This document shows, piece after piece, positions 1 through 10,626 of a DNA stretch of 64,000 nucleotides (its first letter is position 1; every line of letters starts with the position of its first letter). The notes under the pieces were generated by a model. That model was not told the origin of the DNA. It did no database searches and saw nothing but the letters and a program-made list of their open reading frames with translations. Made by a program: the position numbers and the translations under genes. The stretch is from Camillea tinctor (taxonomy: Eukaryota; Ascomycota; Sordariomycetes; Xylariales; Xylariaceae): positions 62,001 to 126,000 of the forward strand of contig MU394073.1 of the NCBI GenBank assembly GCA_022578605.1. The letters run 5' to 3'.

Positions 1-65
1 GAATTAAAGGGATTAAGGGAAATAAAAAAAGAAAGAGCAAAAAATTGAAGGCGTGTTTCATTGAG

Positions 66-149
66 CTCTCGATCGGGGAATCGAACCCCGGCCACCTGCG
101 GATTGTACCGAATGACAAGCAGGTATCCTGACCACTAGACCAATCGAGA
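66..149 (-). tRNA. tRNA-Asp (anticodon GTC) with a 12-nt intron
   Basis: On the minus strand this folds as a full cloverleaf. The 7-bp acceptor stem TCTCGAT/ATCGAGA lies at 143-149 and 67-73, with discriminator G at 66, as expected for tRNA-Asp. The T arm has GGTTCGATTCC, and the anticodon stem is CCTGC/GCAGG. The 19-nt anticodon loop is a normal 7-nt loop (anticodon GTC at 114-116) plus a 12-nt intron at 101-112, placed one base 3' of the anticodon, the canonical nuclear position. No CCA is encoded, as usual in eukaryotes. It should decode GAC and GAU after Pol III transcription and intron removal by the tRNA endonuclease. Identity rests on the anticodon and the discriminator base. Confidence 0.93.
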
Positions 150-1249
150 TGGGAAGGTTACTCGTTCAAGAGGCATTTTGTTGTTGGTGATTTGTAGCCT
201 CCATGACTCCCAAGTGTAAATGTGTGTGTGGAGTTTGATGGGTTAAAATTTTAGATTATACCTAGAGTCTTATAAATGATGATATAGCGTCAAGAGAGAA
301 AATGGAGAAAGAAAGAAAAGAGGCTTACAATGATAGTCTTAGTAAAATGGCTGCACTAACTAGTTTGATCTTTAGATGATCCTTTGGTTCATTGGTCCAT
401 TGGTCCTCTCACCACGGTCAGTCATATGCGGCTGGTCAGTATGTAGTGTAATGTTAATGTTATCTTGTCTGTCTTATCCTGTTCTGACATCGTAACCCAA
501 GATCCCTGCTTCTCCCTCCCGAGTTGGGCTTCTAATGTTAAAGTCGCGGATCTAATTGCGTGGTTTGCAAGGTTCTAGGCGGACGGCCCTCCTTAGATTC
601 GGCCCGCGTTTCCAATAACAGTAACTCTTTAGTCAAAGACTCCGTCTGGTTGGCCAATGGATGCAACCAAGGGGGGTACGCAAGAGTCAGGAAAACCTTT
701 TCAACCGGGCATTTTCATAAGGCAAAGAGGCAACGAGGCAACGAACTGCGGCCAGAGCTGCCGATTCGCTTACTCACGGCGGCTTCGGCGTGTAGCTGGT
801 TGCGGGCCCAGCCGGATCGTGAGATGCTTCGGTAGATCCGACTGGCCCATCTTGGCAAGTACAGCCCAGGGAATGCCCTGTATCTCACGATAATATGGGG
901 AACAGTTATCGATCTCTTTGGAGAATTTTTTACCTCATCCTATGGGGTCGTGTGCTGACTAGTCTGCAGTCCATCTCTTGATCCATTTATAACGTGTCTG
1001 GTCTGGAGCTGCTGCCCTGCTTTGCATTTGCGTAAAAGATTGCTTTTTGTCTGTCATTGCCTCAGACGCAGACACGCGGGTGAACAAGCCGAGTTGTTGA
1101 CTCATTATCATCCTTCTTCTTATGCACCCTTCGACTGCATCGATAGTCCTCTCCTCTCCTCTCCTCTCCCTCCAAGTCGAAGAGCACCAGTACCTCTCAA
1201 ATAAAAATAAATAATAATAATAATAATTGAGGGATAAACGAAGAAAAAA
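150..1249. other. Intergenic: upstream region of the amino acid permease
   Basis: No gene is supported here. Short open frames around 560-890 have no recognisable composition or domain. A pyrimidine tract with repeated TCTCC units lies at 1147-1173, about 80 bases before the permease start, followed by an AT-rich leader (1200-1230). This is the usual layout of a filamentous-fungal core promoter and 5' leader. Confidence 0.5.
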
Positions 1250-2812
1250 ATGGAGGGTATCGTCCCCCAAAGCGAAAAGAAACTCGGAGGGGAGAAGAAA
1301 GTAGGAGACATCGATCAATCGCTCGATGGCTCTCACCAGGACATCGAGGCTGGCCACGACCAGCAGCTACATCGTGGTCTTCACAGCTACCATCTACAGT
1401 TCCTCGCCATAGGAGGAACAATCGGAACCGGCTTGTTTCTGGGTAGTGGCGAGGCGTTGGCCACAGCTGGTCCGGTCGGTTGTCTCATCGCCTACATCTT
1501 CGTCGGTACTATCATCTACTCCGTCATGGCCAGCTTAGGCGAAATGGCAACTTTCATTCCCGTCGCTGGATCCTTCACCGTCTACGCCTCCCGCTTCGTC
1601 GATCGCTCGCTCGGATTCGCCATGGGGTGGATATACTGGTTCAGCTGGGCGACAACTTTTGCGTTAGAGCTGGTTGGTTCCGGCGTTATCATCCAGTATT
1701 GGAACTCGAGTCTCAATGTCGGTATATTTATCGCTGTATTCTGGGCTGTTTTCACTGCTGTGAACTTCCTCCCCATCCGCTGGTTCGGCGAGTTCGAAAT
1801 GTGGTTTTCGTCCATTAAAGTCATCACCATCATTGGATTCATCATCTTCGCTATCTGCATCGATGCTGGTGTCGGCCAACAAGGTTATCTCGGTTTCCAC
1901 GCGTGGGTTGAGCCCGGTCCTTTCAACGAGTCTGTCGTATCTGGAGCTGCTGGGAAGTTCGTTGCATTCTGGTCTGTCCTGGTTACTGCCGGATTCTCCT
2001 ATCAGGGTGCGGAACTTGTTGGTGTCGGTGCTGGTGAGACAGCCGATCCCACCAAGAGCATCCCCTCAGCTATCAGATGGACCTTCTGGGGCATCGTGTC
2101 TCTATTCGTCGGTGTCATATTCTTCATCGGCCTAACGGTGCCCTCTGATAATCCTGCTCTCCTTATTGGTACGACGAATGCTTCTGCGTCGCCACTAGTC
2201 ATTGCTGCTAAGCTTGCTGGCGTTCCGGTCCTCCCCCATATAATCAATGGCGTCCTTCTCACCGCTGTGCTCTCGGCTGCAAACTCAAACGTGTATTCTG
2301 GAAGCCGAATTCTGATGGCACTAGCTAGTGAAAAAAATGCGCCCCAAATCCTGACGCGAACAAATAGGTTTGGGACCCCTTACGTTGCCGTCCTTGCTAC
2401 GGCCGTAGTTGGACTACTCTCCTTCCTCAACCTATCCCAGATCGGCGGCGAAGTGTTTAACTGGCTGCTGAATATTACCGGTATCGCCGGGTTTATCACC
2501 TGGGCTTGCATTAACATATGCCACCTTCGATTCATGAAAGCGTTGAAACACCGCGGTCTCTCAAGGGCTAACCTACATTTCAAGGCTCCATTGCAGCCTT
2601 ATTTGGCAATTTTTGGCCTTATTTTCTGTATTTTGATTGCGTTGACGAACGGGTTCACCGTCTTTATCGAGTGGAATACCAGTGATTTCTTCGGCGCATA
2701 CATAAGTCTGATTTTGTTTATTGTTCTTTATGTTGGGCATAAAGTGGTGGCTCGGACAAAATTTATACCTGTAGCGGATATTGATTTAGACAGTGATCGT
2801 GTAGCGTGTTAG
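1250..2812 (+). CDS. Amino acid permease, fungal AAT/YAT family (APC superfamily)
   Basis: Single exon, 520 residues. A hydrophilic N-terminal tail (about 1-46) precedes roughly 12 membrane segments. The first carries AIGGTIGTGLFLGSG (residues 53-67), the signature helix of this family, followed by GEMATFIP (97-104) and SFTVYASRFVD. A later segment has SAANSNVYSGSRILMALA, another family hallmark. Members are proton-coupled amino acid importers of the plasma membrane (Gap1, Dip5, Can1 and relatives). The length fits the family (about 500-600), and the start ATG sits in an A-rich context right after stops. Substrate specificity cannot be read from the sequence. The N-terminal lysines (around 10, 11, 16, 17) are plausible ubiquitination sites for endocytic turnover, which is inference. 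No neighbour points to a pathway. Confidence 0.95.
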   Translation: MEGIVPQSEKKLGGEKKVGDIDQSLDGSHQDIEAGHDQQLHRGLHSYHLQFLAIGGTIGTGLFLGSGEALATAGPVGCLIAYIFVGTIIYSVMASLGEMATFIPVAGSFTVYASRFVDRSLGFAMGWIYWFSWATTFALELVGSGVIIQYWNSSLNVGIFIAVFWAVFTAVNFLPIRWFGEFEMWFSSIKVITIIGFIIFAICIDAGVGQQGYLGFHAWVEPGPFNESVVSGAAGKFVAFWSVLVTAGFSYQGAELVGVGAGETADPTKSIPSAIRWTFWGIVSLFVGVIFFIGLTVPSDNPALLIGTTNASASPLVIAAKLAGVPVLPHIINGVLLTAVLSAANSNVYSGSRILMALASEKNAPQILTRTNRFGTPYVAVLATAVVGLLSFLNLSQIGGEVFNWLLNITGIAGFITWACINICHLRFMKALKHRGLSRANLHFKAPLQPYLAIFGLIFCILIALTNGFTVFIEWNTSDFFGAYISLILFIVLYVGHKVVARTKFIPVADIDLDSDRVAC

Positions 2813-4675
2813 ATAAATTCGTCTTTCGTAGATAGATATGTAATAATAAGATTTCAAGATTCCCTTATTATTTTTTTTAATTTCTTTTTGGCAGTTTTAT
2901 TATTTCTGTCGTATCAGAAATATATCGGTTGTTTTTATATATTGTTCTCAACTATATATCATAGATCAGTGAAATCATAAGTTAGTCATACAAAGGAAAA
3001 GAAGAGGAGGGACAGGAGGATAAAGAGGTAGGGAAAGAAAAGCTGGGAAGATAGATACCCCATATACTTGGCTTTCCTGCAGAATACATCCAAGGTCGCC
3101 CTATACCCCACTTCTCCTTTACAGCAATGTTAGATCACTTTTGGAAAAAGAAATAACCTTTTCCCGGGTACTTAATTTTAGGGTTTCTATTATCGTCCTA
3201 GTCAGGAACAAAACTTCTACAATATTCCTATTATTGTAGATTTGCCTAGATGTATATCCATGAGTTTTCCTTACGTGCATCTAAGCTAAGTGAAACTTGT
3301 CCCTGTAGATAAAACCTCACTTAAGCACCTATATATTCATATAATATTTTGTAACTACCTAGGTACTTTATGTGTATTCCGTTATTACATTTGTTGTGTC
3401 CACAACGTTAATCATTAAAAAGTGGCATATAGTTTTAAATTAAGTATTATGAAAGATTTGTCGTTTATTCAAACACCTATCAACTTAAGGAGGGCTATAT
3501 ATAAGAATAGAAATAAAAGCAAGCATGAGCACAAAAAACATTTATATATCCAATATTCACTCTGACTTTTAAAGCACTAATTTTAAAATTGTTAAAAATC
3601 TAGGACTTTGTTGTGCTTAAAATTAGGTGTTCGTGAATAGTAATTCACATATAAACGTTCTAACTTGACGACTAACTTTAGCAACGTGCAAAATAATGAT
3701 AAATGGACAAAGGGAGTGACAAATAAAAACTTCGTTGGGGTCTACGTTGAATTCACCTCATATCTCCGTATAATTTGGCTTTGAAAGCATCGTGAATTTC
3801 TTGGATTATCGAGGCGGAACGGTCCGAAGAAGGTCCACACAACACGGACCTCCGACACCAACGTTGCTCCGGCCTAACCCCAACATAGTCTTTAATCGGC
3901 CGAGCCACGGTCTCTGCAGTCTCTACATGTGACATAATGCCACCACATCATGTAAAGACTCATATTTCATACTATACCTTAGTAGAGAGCAGGTATCTGC
4001 CCCTTTTCCTGCCTTGAAGGGTTTTACAACATTTCCCGGAGTCGAAAGAAATATGGTGAACCTTAGGTTGTATTCTTATCTATATTCCAAGTAATCATGT
4101 AAATTGAGAATCGGTGTACTATTATGTTGCCGCTGACAACACAGTTACCTTTTGGCCAGCTGATGCTTCTTAATCTATTCTGTGAACGATCATGATGTCA
4201 AATAATGTTGAGACAGAGGCCAAGGGACTTACAATGTCCTTCGGTTCTTACTTTCAACCCAAAGCTTATATCAGTAGGAAGCCCAAGAACAATACCTTCT
4301 TTTGTGTCCTCGGCGATGTTCCCTACTCATAGCTAACCGCAAAAGAAACCGTTGACGACCTCTATTATGAACACCCCTCGACCCCTCGAAACCCATGCCC
4401 CTAGTGTTTTGTATATCGCCGAGTTCCCCGTATTAAACTGGTATTTCATAGGCCTGGAAACTATCGTGGTACCCTCATCACTTAGCAGAAGACACGAAGA
4501 CACAAAAGCTTTTTTAGAAAATTCAATCTATCATTCCCAACAACTTTCCCTAGTCTTTTTTAATACACCACAACCATTCTTTTCGTTCTTCCTTGCCTAC
4601 AAACTCTACTTTGTTTTTGCAACTTCCCTATCCTGTTCCCAATCTATTGCTGAAGAATTCGACCAAACCTATGCT
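2813..4675. other. AT-rich intergenic region
   Basis: Strongly AT-rich, especially 2820-3720, with many TATATA and TTTTAAA runs and no supported gene. A patch of more balanced composition at about 3750-3935 holds a 60-codon minus-strand frame that I could not recognise. The last 200 bases (about 4480-4670) are pyrimidine-rich and look like the leader of the next gene. The composition could reflect a decayed repeat, but no terminal repeats or transposase motif can be seen. Confidence 0.4.
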
Positions 4676-7600
4676 ATGGAGTTTCACCAGCAGGCAAACG
4701 AATTAGATGAATCGTTGCGTGTGGCCAATTCTCCAGTAATCTGGAGGATTGGCTACACGCACGAGCTAATTCGTGAAAGAGCAGGAATAAAATCAGATGC
4801 CTCGTCCAGTAAGAAGCAAGTTGACTCACATACGAGTGATAAGGAAAAGCCCAGAGTTACTAGGGCAAACGAAGGCAAGGGCGTAAAGGATGCGATAGAC
4901 AATGATGAGATTGTCAAAGACCCGACCTACGAGCCGGGTGATGGAGAGGTAAATTTAGGTCACTACTGGAAACCAGGCAATACGGTCCTAATCACGATCT
5001 AGGAATTAAATCCTGCTGGAGTAGTAAATGCCGAAGATGATGCCGACGCCGCTGATGACGCCGGCGACGAAGCTGTTGGAGATACCAATCACAAGGCAAA
5101 CTCCAAACCGGCGAAGCGCACCGCGAAGCCTCGGGTGCAACCGAGGCACCACACGCGGTGGGTTGCTGTTATAAAGCACGGGTTTATAACACCCGACAAG
5201 GTGCTCGCAGCCCGACGTCTCCTTGGAAAAGGAGATTTGAAGCATCTTGCTAAAGAAGACGGAGATGATCATTACGGACCTGCGAGAATAGGGGACCACT
5301 TCGACCCTATTTTCGAAGTAGACCATTTTATCGTCGACCGATTCATGCTCGGCCAATTAGCCACGCCATATGGGCGGGACTTGTTTAGAGCACGTCCGAA
5401 CGACGTCCGGCCTGGTGCTCGCGATGCGACACCAGTCTGGTTCGCCCGCCTTCAGAATGTTATATTTTTATGCAGTGATACCGGATCAGCATTTAAATAT
5501 GCATCGTCTATCATCAACGTATTATACCCACCCGATTGCAATATAAGCAAGAAAGAGGCTTTCGATCCGTACCGAAACCTTACACGCAAGGTCGCGTTTT
5601 TATCTGGGCCTCCCGAGTGCAATCATGATGATTGCAGAGTTCTTAGACTGGATCTGACCCAAAACATGCGTGTCATCGGCACGAAGAAGCTGGAGGGTTG
5701 TCCTGTAAGCAATATTCTAGCAAATGCTTTGTCTCCTGTACTCCCATCTTCGCAACGCTTCTTTTACTCTCCGTCTACCTCTTCTCCTCAGTCTTCCCCT
5801 TCTCTTTGTTTCTTTTCTGCATGCTTTATTGTACACTTTGTTACCAAATCAAAATTTACGTCAAAATGCTTGAAATGCTTGCGACGCTATGCCCTCCTCA
5901 CCACTAGTTCCATCCTCCCAGTCCCCTTTTCTCTATCAATCCAACCTTTCCCTTGCCCTACAATCAAATAAATTGTCAACATTCGAACAGGAATTATGCT
6001 TTAGATACGCTAACTTAACGTCTTCTCCACTGTGATAGTGGTGGGCATTTGCTGATTTCTGCTTCCGAGACGAATCTATTTGTATAAGAGATTTCCCACA
6101 CCCGCAGGATATTCTCTTTGGAAAGGGGATCCCACTAGCCACAGCAGAATCAGTTGCCTTGTGGACTGTATCTATATTCAACCATGTAGGCCATCTCCCG
6201 GATCTACGACAAGATGATGAACCAAAGCCGGAAAGATGGGGAAAAAGGGACACCCCAGCCGCGACCGACCAACGCCGTTATCTAGACATCATAGATGCAG
6301 ACCATCCAACTAAACTGGCCAAACTGATTCTTCGCTCTGGCTGCAACACAGCAGCTAACTATCAACAAGAGGCTCTACGGGTTGGAATTACACAGAGTAT
6401 CGCAAATGGGCAGCCGTGTCCAAGTTGTCTCGGAAACTTTTTTGGTAGTGATGATGTATGCCTGTTCCGTCTTGCAGATGACTCTGCGCTTCCGTATGCC
6501 CCTGGCTCCAAGATTAGTTTCTTACACTACGGTTGTGAGCATGACCACAACCAGGCCTGTAACAGTCACGAAGGATGTACCTCTTCGCAGGCTACAGCCC
6601 TGAGAGAAATACATGAAGGCACACTGAAGGGGGGTGTGAAACCGCAGAAGAACCAAAGGAAACGTAAAACAGCCACATCAGATGCCCACACCACTGGCGG
6701 CGAAGATGAACCTGGCAGAGATACCCACCCCCAATCATCACAAAAAAGGGCCAAACGCAACAGAAACGAACAAGCGGCCGAAGTTCCGGCACCTCAACCT
6801 TTAGTTCCTAGAAATCAGGAGGCCTTTGCCTCCCATTTTCATGCTTATGGCCAAAACGGTATCAATGAGCTCATTAGTTATGGCCAGTCTCCTGGCCCTA
6901 GTGCGTTGAACACCGGTCATTTCGATATGACCGGTAATTTTAATAGGCATTTCATGAATCCCTTCGATAATAGCCCACCAAACCCTATTCCCAACCATCC
7001 TCAACTACCAGTCGATCCTCAGCTTGAGGCGTTCCGCTTTGACCAATACCCTCCTATTCCACCAGATCCCACTATACCACAGGCTGGACCGACGATGGGA
7101 GATGTCAACGATAATCACAACATCACAGGCCCAAGGGGTAATGGACAAGAGACTAGTCGTGGTCAAGGTCGTCTCCCGGGCCCTGGCAGTGGACAGGGTC
7201 CACCTTATGGTAACGGAACCTATCGGTCATCGCTTTTAAATAATCCTGGGGGCGGATACCCCCCAGAAATACCTACTCATCCACCCCGTTCTAACTTATC
7301 AGACTTCAGTTCAGCGGCCCATCACTCTATGTCTATTGAAGACCCCCAATTTAGTGTTCCAGGTCATGCCAACTCTATTCGACAGTTTCAACCAGCTGGC
7401 CCTGAAGGTTTGCGTGTAGCCGGTAACAACCGCCACATCGAGGATGGCACCCATATCGTCTCCCTGGAATCCTTTCCCAACACCCCCGATCCGGTCACAA
7501 ATACGGACATGCCCCAGGCTGGCATTACCAGCAATGATGAACTCCAGATTAGTAACGCCAGCGAGTTAATGGATGTTATCGAGTCCACGTTGCGTGAATT

Positions 7601-7754
7601 CCAGAACACTGATAGCAACGACAGTGGTCAAGAGGAAACGCCCTACCCACATTTTTTCCTCGACGAACTCATTGATGAACACGAGATGGCGTTCGGACCC
7701 CACGACCCCAATACTGACTATGAGGACAATCCAGACGAAGACATCTACAATTAG
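4676..7754 (+). CDS. Unrecognised 896-residue protein with Cys/His cluster and NLS-like basic stretches
   Basis: Proposed exons 4676-4948, 5003-5704 and 6039-7754. Intron 1 is 54 nt (GTAAAT...ATCTAG) and removes an in-frame TAG at 5000-5002. Intron 2 is 334 nt (GTAAGC...GATAG) with a CTAAC branch-like site near 6009. Both junctions are phase 0 and keep one frame. I do not recognise the family. Residues 1-120 are charged. Residues about 120-450 look globular and are rich in aromatic residues. A Cys/His cluster follows (C452, C455, C466, H489, C491, H493, H495, C499, H502, C505), which could bind zinc. Basic stretches (QRKRK, KRAKRNR) after it suggest nuclear import. The last 350 residues are Pro/Asn/Gly-rich and probably disordered. 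The start is chosen at ATG 4676 because the frame upstream reads through pyrimidine-rich leader-like sequence. A nuclear or regulatory role is only an inference. Confidence 0.6.
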
Positions 7755-8918
7755 AGAGACCCGGCGCCTGTCAGCTGCCTAGTTAACCAGCCCGCTACGC
7801 TCTACCTTGTCTTGCGGCTCTAGCTAACTCTTCGTTTCTGCACACCCGCCCCAACCATTCAGTATTCAGCCGGAAAGTTCTTCTTTTCATTCATAGTATA
7901 CTGCTTCTTTCTCTGTTTTCCCACCAAAAGTTCTTGTTTCTTGTTTCTTTTTTTTCCCTTTCGCCTAGGATTAGAGGGACCCGGCTCGTTTACCTGTCAA
8001 GCAAAACCCACGACGGCAACAATAACAACGGCTACCCTTACGAACGGACCAACAAACCGCCTTTGTCACCATCATAATGAGTACACAGTAGTGTACGGCG
8101 GCCTGTGATCGATACCCAAAGTAAGTCAAATCCCCCTTCTTCCCCTGTCCCCCCTTTTAGTCTCGTTCCATATCTTCTTTATTTATTCTTCTCCTTAAAA
8201 CATGACTCACACTGGACGAGAGCTAACAAATATCTATCATAGGTTCCTGAATTCGTTACCACTCGGCACTTTCTCGCTTCGGTATATCGACGAATAAGAT
8301 GGACGGACGGATATAGATGATAGGCTGATCTGATGGACACGGACGGGCTGGTGGAGTTGAACGATATGCCCAAGGAGACTTTTTTCTTTTCTATGCTCTT
8401 TTTTCTTCTTTCTTACATGTATGAATATACACCTCTCAGTAAACAGGAAGCAGAAGGAAGACGAGAGAACCAGGCTGAATACGATCATTCCGTTGATATA
8501 TGGACACACACAAATCTTGCGTCTACGATGATATGTCATTTCTGTGCATGAAACATAAAGCCAGAATTACTATTTTGTAATATGCCTAGAATGTGTAGCA
8601 TTGTGACACGTCGTGTCAAGTAAAAAAGTAATCATCTCAGAACTGCCACTCACTGTCCGTGAAGAGAAAAAAAAAACAAATGGTAGCCTGGCGTTGCCGC
8701 TGCAGTGGTGATAGTAGAAACAGCGAGAACAGCTATGTCTACCTCTCTCTATGGAATGCCAAACCTTTTTTGTGGGGGAAGGGGAGCCGCAGAGGGGAAA
8801 TAATGACAATGCAATTCATGTAAATGAGAGCCTCTTTGTGCTTTGGCCGAAAAAAAAGAAAAAAAAGTCAAAGTCCCGCCCTATCCATTTCCCCCTTCTT
8901 TCTCCTTGCCAGGAATGC
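7755..8918. other. Intergenic between convergent genes
   Basis: This is the 3' flank of the unrecognised gene and of the UBX gene. It contains a T/C-rich tract (7880-7968) and a 16-bp near-identical direct repeat, at 7750-7765 (overlapping the stop codon) and 7970-7985. Open frames at 8180-8810 show no coding character. No RNA gene is seen. Confidence 0.4.
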
Positions 8919-10626
8919 CTAGTCCTCCGTGTATTCAATCATTACCGTACCCTGCTTCAAACCCGCTTCCTCGATAGTTTTATCGAGCTCATTAATCAAA
9001 TCTCTACTTCCTTCCATTGTCTTGAGCTCAAACCGAACGCCATCCTTGCCTTCCAGGGGTGATGCCTTAAGCCACTCGAATATACGACGAACAGGATCCG
9101 TAACACTAAAACGGCGAATAACCCGCCCTCCAGGATGCTTGAACTGGATTCTTGTGGTCGTTGCTGGGGTATTGGCAGGCTCCACGTGGGGATTGGAAGA
9201 CGAGATCTTGGCAAAAAGGGACGCAGAAGGATCTGCTGTCTGAGCAGAGCCGCTCGTCGCATCAGTGACTTCATCTACAGCCTTGTCCTTGCCTTTACCG
9301 ATATCGGGATTAGACTTGGTAAGAGAATCGGGATCCTCAACGTTGGGCCCGGACGGTCCACCGTTGACTTCAAGGCTGTTCTGCAGAGCTAACTCAAGCA
9401 TCTCTTCCTCTGTCAAACGGCCAACATCCACTTGTTTGGCTTTTGGCTTAGACTTGGGCACCGGGTTCTTGCTGTTAGCGGCTAGACTATATCTGTCGAG
9501 GAATTCGAGAAGATCTGAGTAGAATTCTGCGGCAGATGGGAATGGAGTGCCCGACCAGACCTTCACTTGCTCGCCTGTTCTTGGGTCAATGATAGATACG
9601 TGGGGGTAGTTGTCCTGGTTCTCGTGGGTCTGGTTGGGGAAGTAGAACTGGACATAGTCTTGCGCCATGTGATCTTGCTTGTCGTACTGTAGGAAGATGA
9701 AATGCTCGTTAATAAGGGCCTTGATGTTTTCATCCTTCCAGATATCCCGGTTCAAAGCCTGGCAATGAAAAACACTCAAATCCTGAAGATTGACTAATAT
9801 CCACTTTTTCTCCTGCTTGCCGACATCTCTTGCCTCATCCCATGAGTAGTGGCTCATCAAATCAACGGGGGGCCGGAATAGATTAGCCAACATGGCTGTT
9901 CGTGGGGCAGGGGCCTCCCCAGGTCCTGTGCCCATCGCAGACGGCGGCGCCGACGAATCATCCCAGTATGCGGGCGACTGGTCGAAGGGGTTGGTTGGAT
10001 CTACACATACGGGTTAGCAGGAAAAGCATGATTCCAACAACGGCACACCTACTTCGCCGAGGCGGGCGACGACGTGCCCGCAGTTGCTCTAGAACAGCCT
10101 CCTCTTGGTCGTCATGCAGGCCCCAAGACGGTCCGGGGGCCATGAGCGCCTCGGTGGTACGGGCTATGGGGGCTCTAACGCCATCATCTCCTGCGCCTGA
10201 GCCAGGCTGCTGCCCGTAAAGCTCTTCCTGGAGTCGTCTTGCCATGGCCGCATCTTCCTCCTCTTGTGCGCTCCTTGCCACCGCAGCCACGTCGTCGTCA
10301 TCGTCGTCATCGACCGGTATAGAGAAGTTGCCATGGGGGTTGTCGATCATAGCAACATCATCGTCATCGGAGTCAATATGAATAACGCCTTGAGCATCTT
10401 CACGGCCTGTTTGTCTCGTGTTCTGGCCATGAGAGGACGGAGCGGCTGGTTGTTGGGTAGAAGATGAGGTATCTGCGGCGGAGAAGCTTGCTTGGAGTTC
10501 CGGGTTATCGAAGAATGTCTGAATAGCCTGCATAGCGTCGTTGCCAGAGATCTCGAGATAGCCGTGGGCAACGGGTATCGATGTGACCCCCGTCACCATC
10601 ATAAACTGCTCCACCTCGTCGTCCAT
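8919..10626 (-). CDS. UBX domain protein with UBA-like, UIM-like and UAS domains (Ubx5/UBXN7 type)
   Basis: Exons (minus strand) 10626-10053 and 10000-8919; the 52-nt intron (GTAGGT...GTGTAG) joins at phase 1, giving 551 residues. Order of parts: UBA-like helices (about 1-45); a SUMO-interaction-like VIHIDSDDDD (81-90); an acidic run (105-112); a UIM-like helix EEEDAAMARRLQEELYG (122-138); a thioredoxin-fold UAS domain (about 229-363, with KKWILVNLQ and HVSIIDPRTGE); and a C-terminal UBX domain (about 473-551). Proteins with this layout are Cdc48/p97 adaptors: UBX docks on the ATPase N-domain while UBA and UIM hold ubiquitinated clients or cullin ligases. The exon junction restores NPTNPFDQSPAYWDD, a stretch that normally precedes UAS. 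The assignment rests on domain order. The SUMO-binding idea is inference. Confidence 0.9.

Noticed and set aside
560..893. Two overlapping open frames of 78 and 91 codons
   Set aside because: Overlapping frames with no domain, no start context and no spliceable extension; treated as chance.
3753..3935. 60-codon minus-strand frame in the AT-rich block
   Set aside because: Slightly coding-like composition, but no motif and nothing to splice it to; too short to support.
5705..5971. Continuation of the middle exon of the 896-residue protein to the stop at 5971
   Set aside because: After the GTAAGC donor the sequence turns Ser/Phe-rich and pyrimidine-rich, while a phase-compatible acceptor at 6038 restores coding-like sequence.
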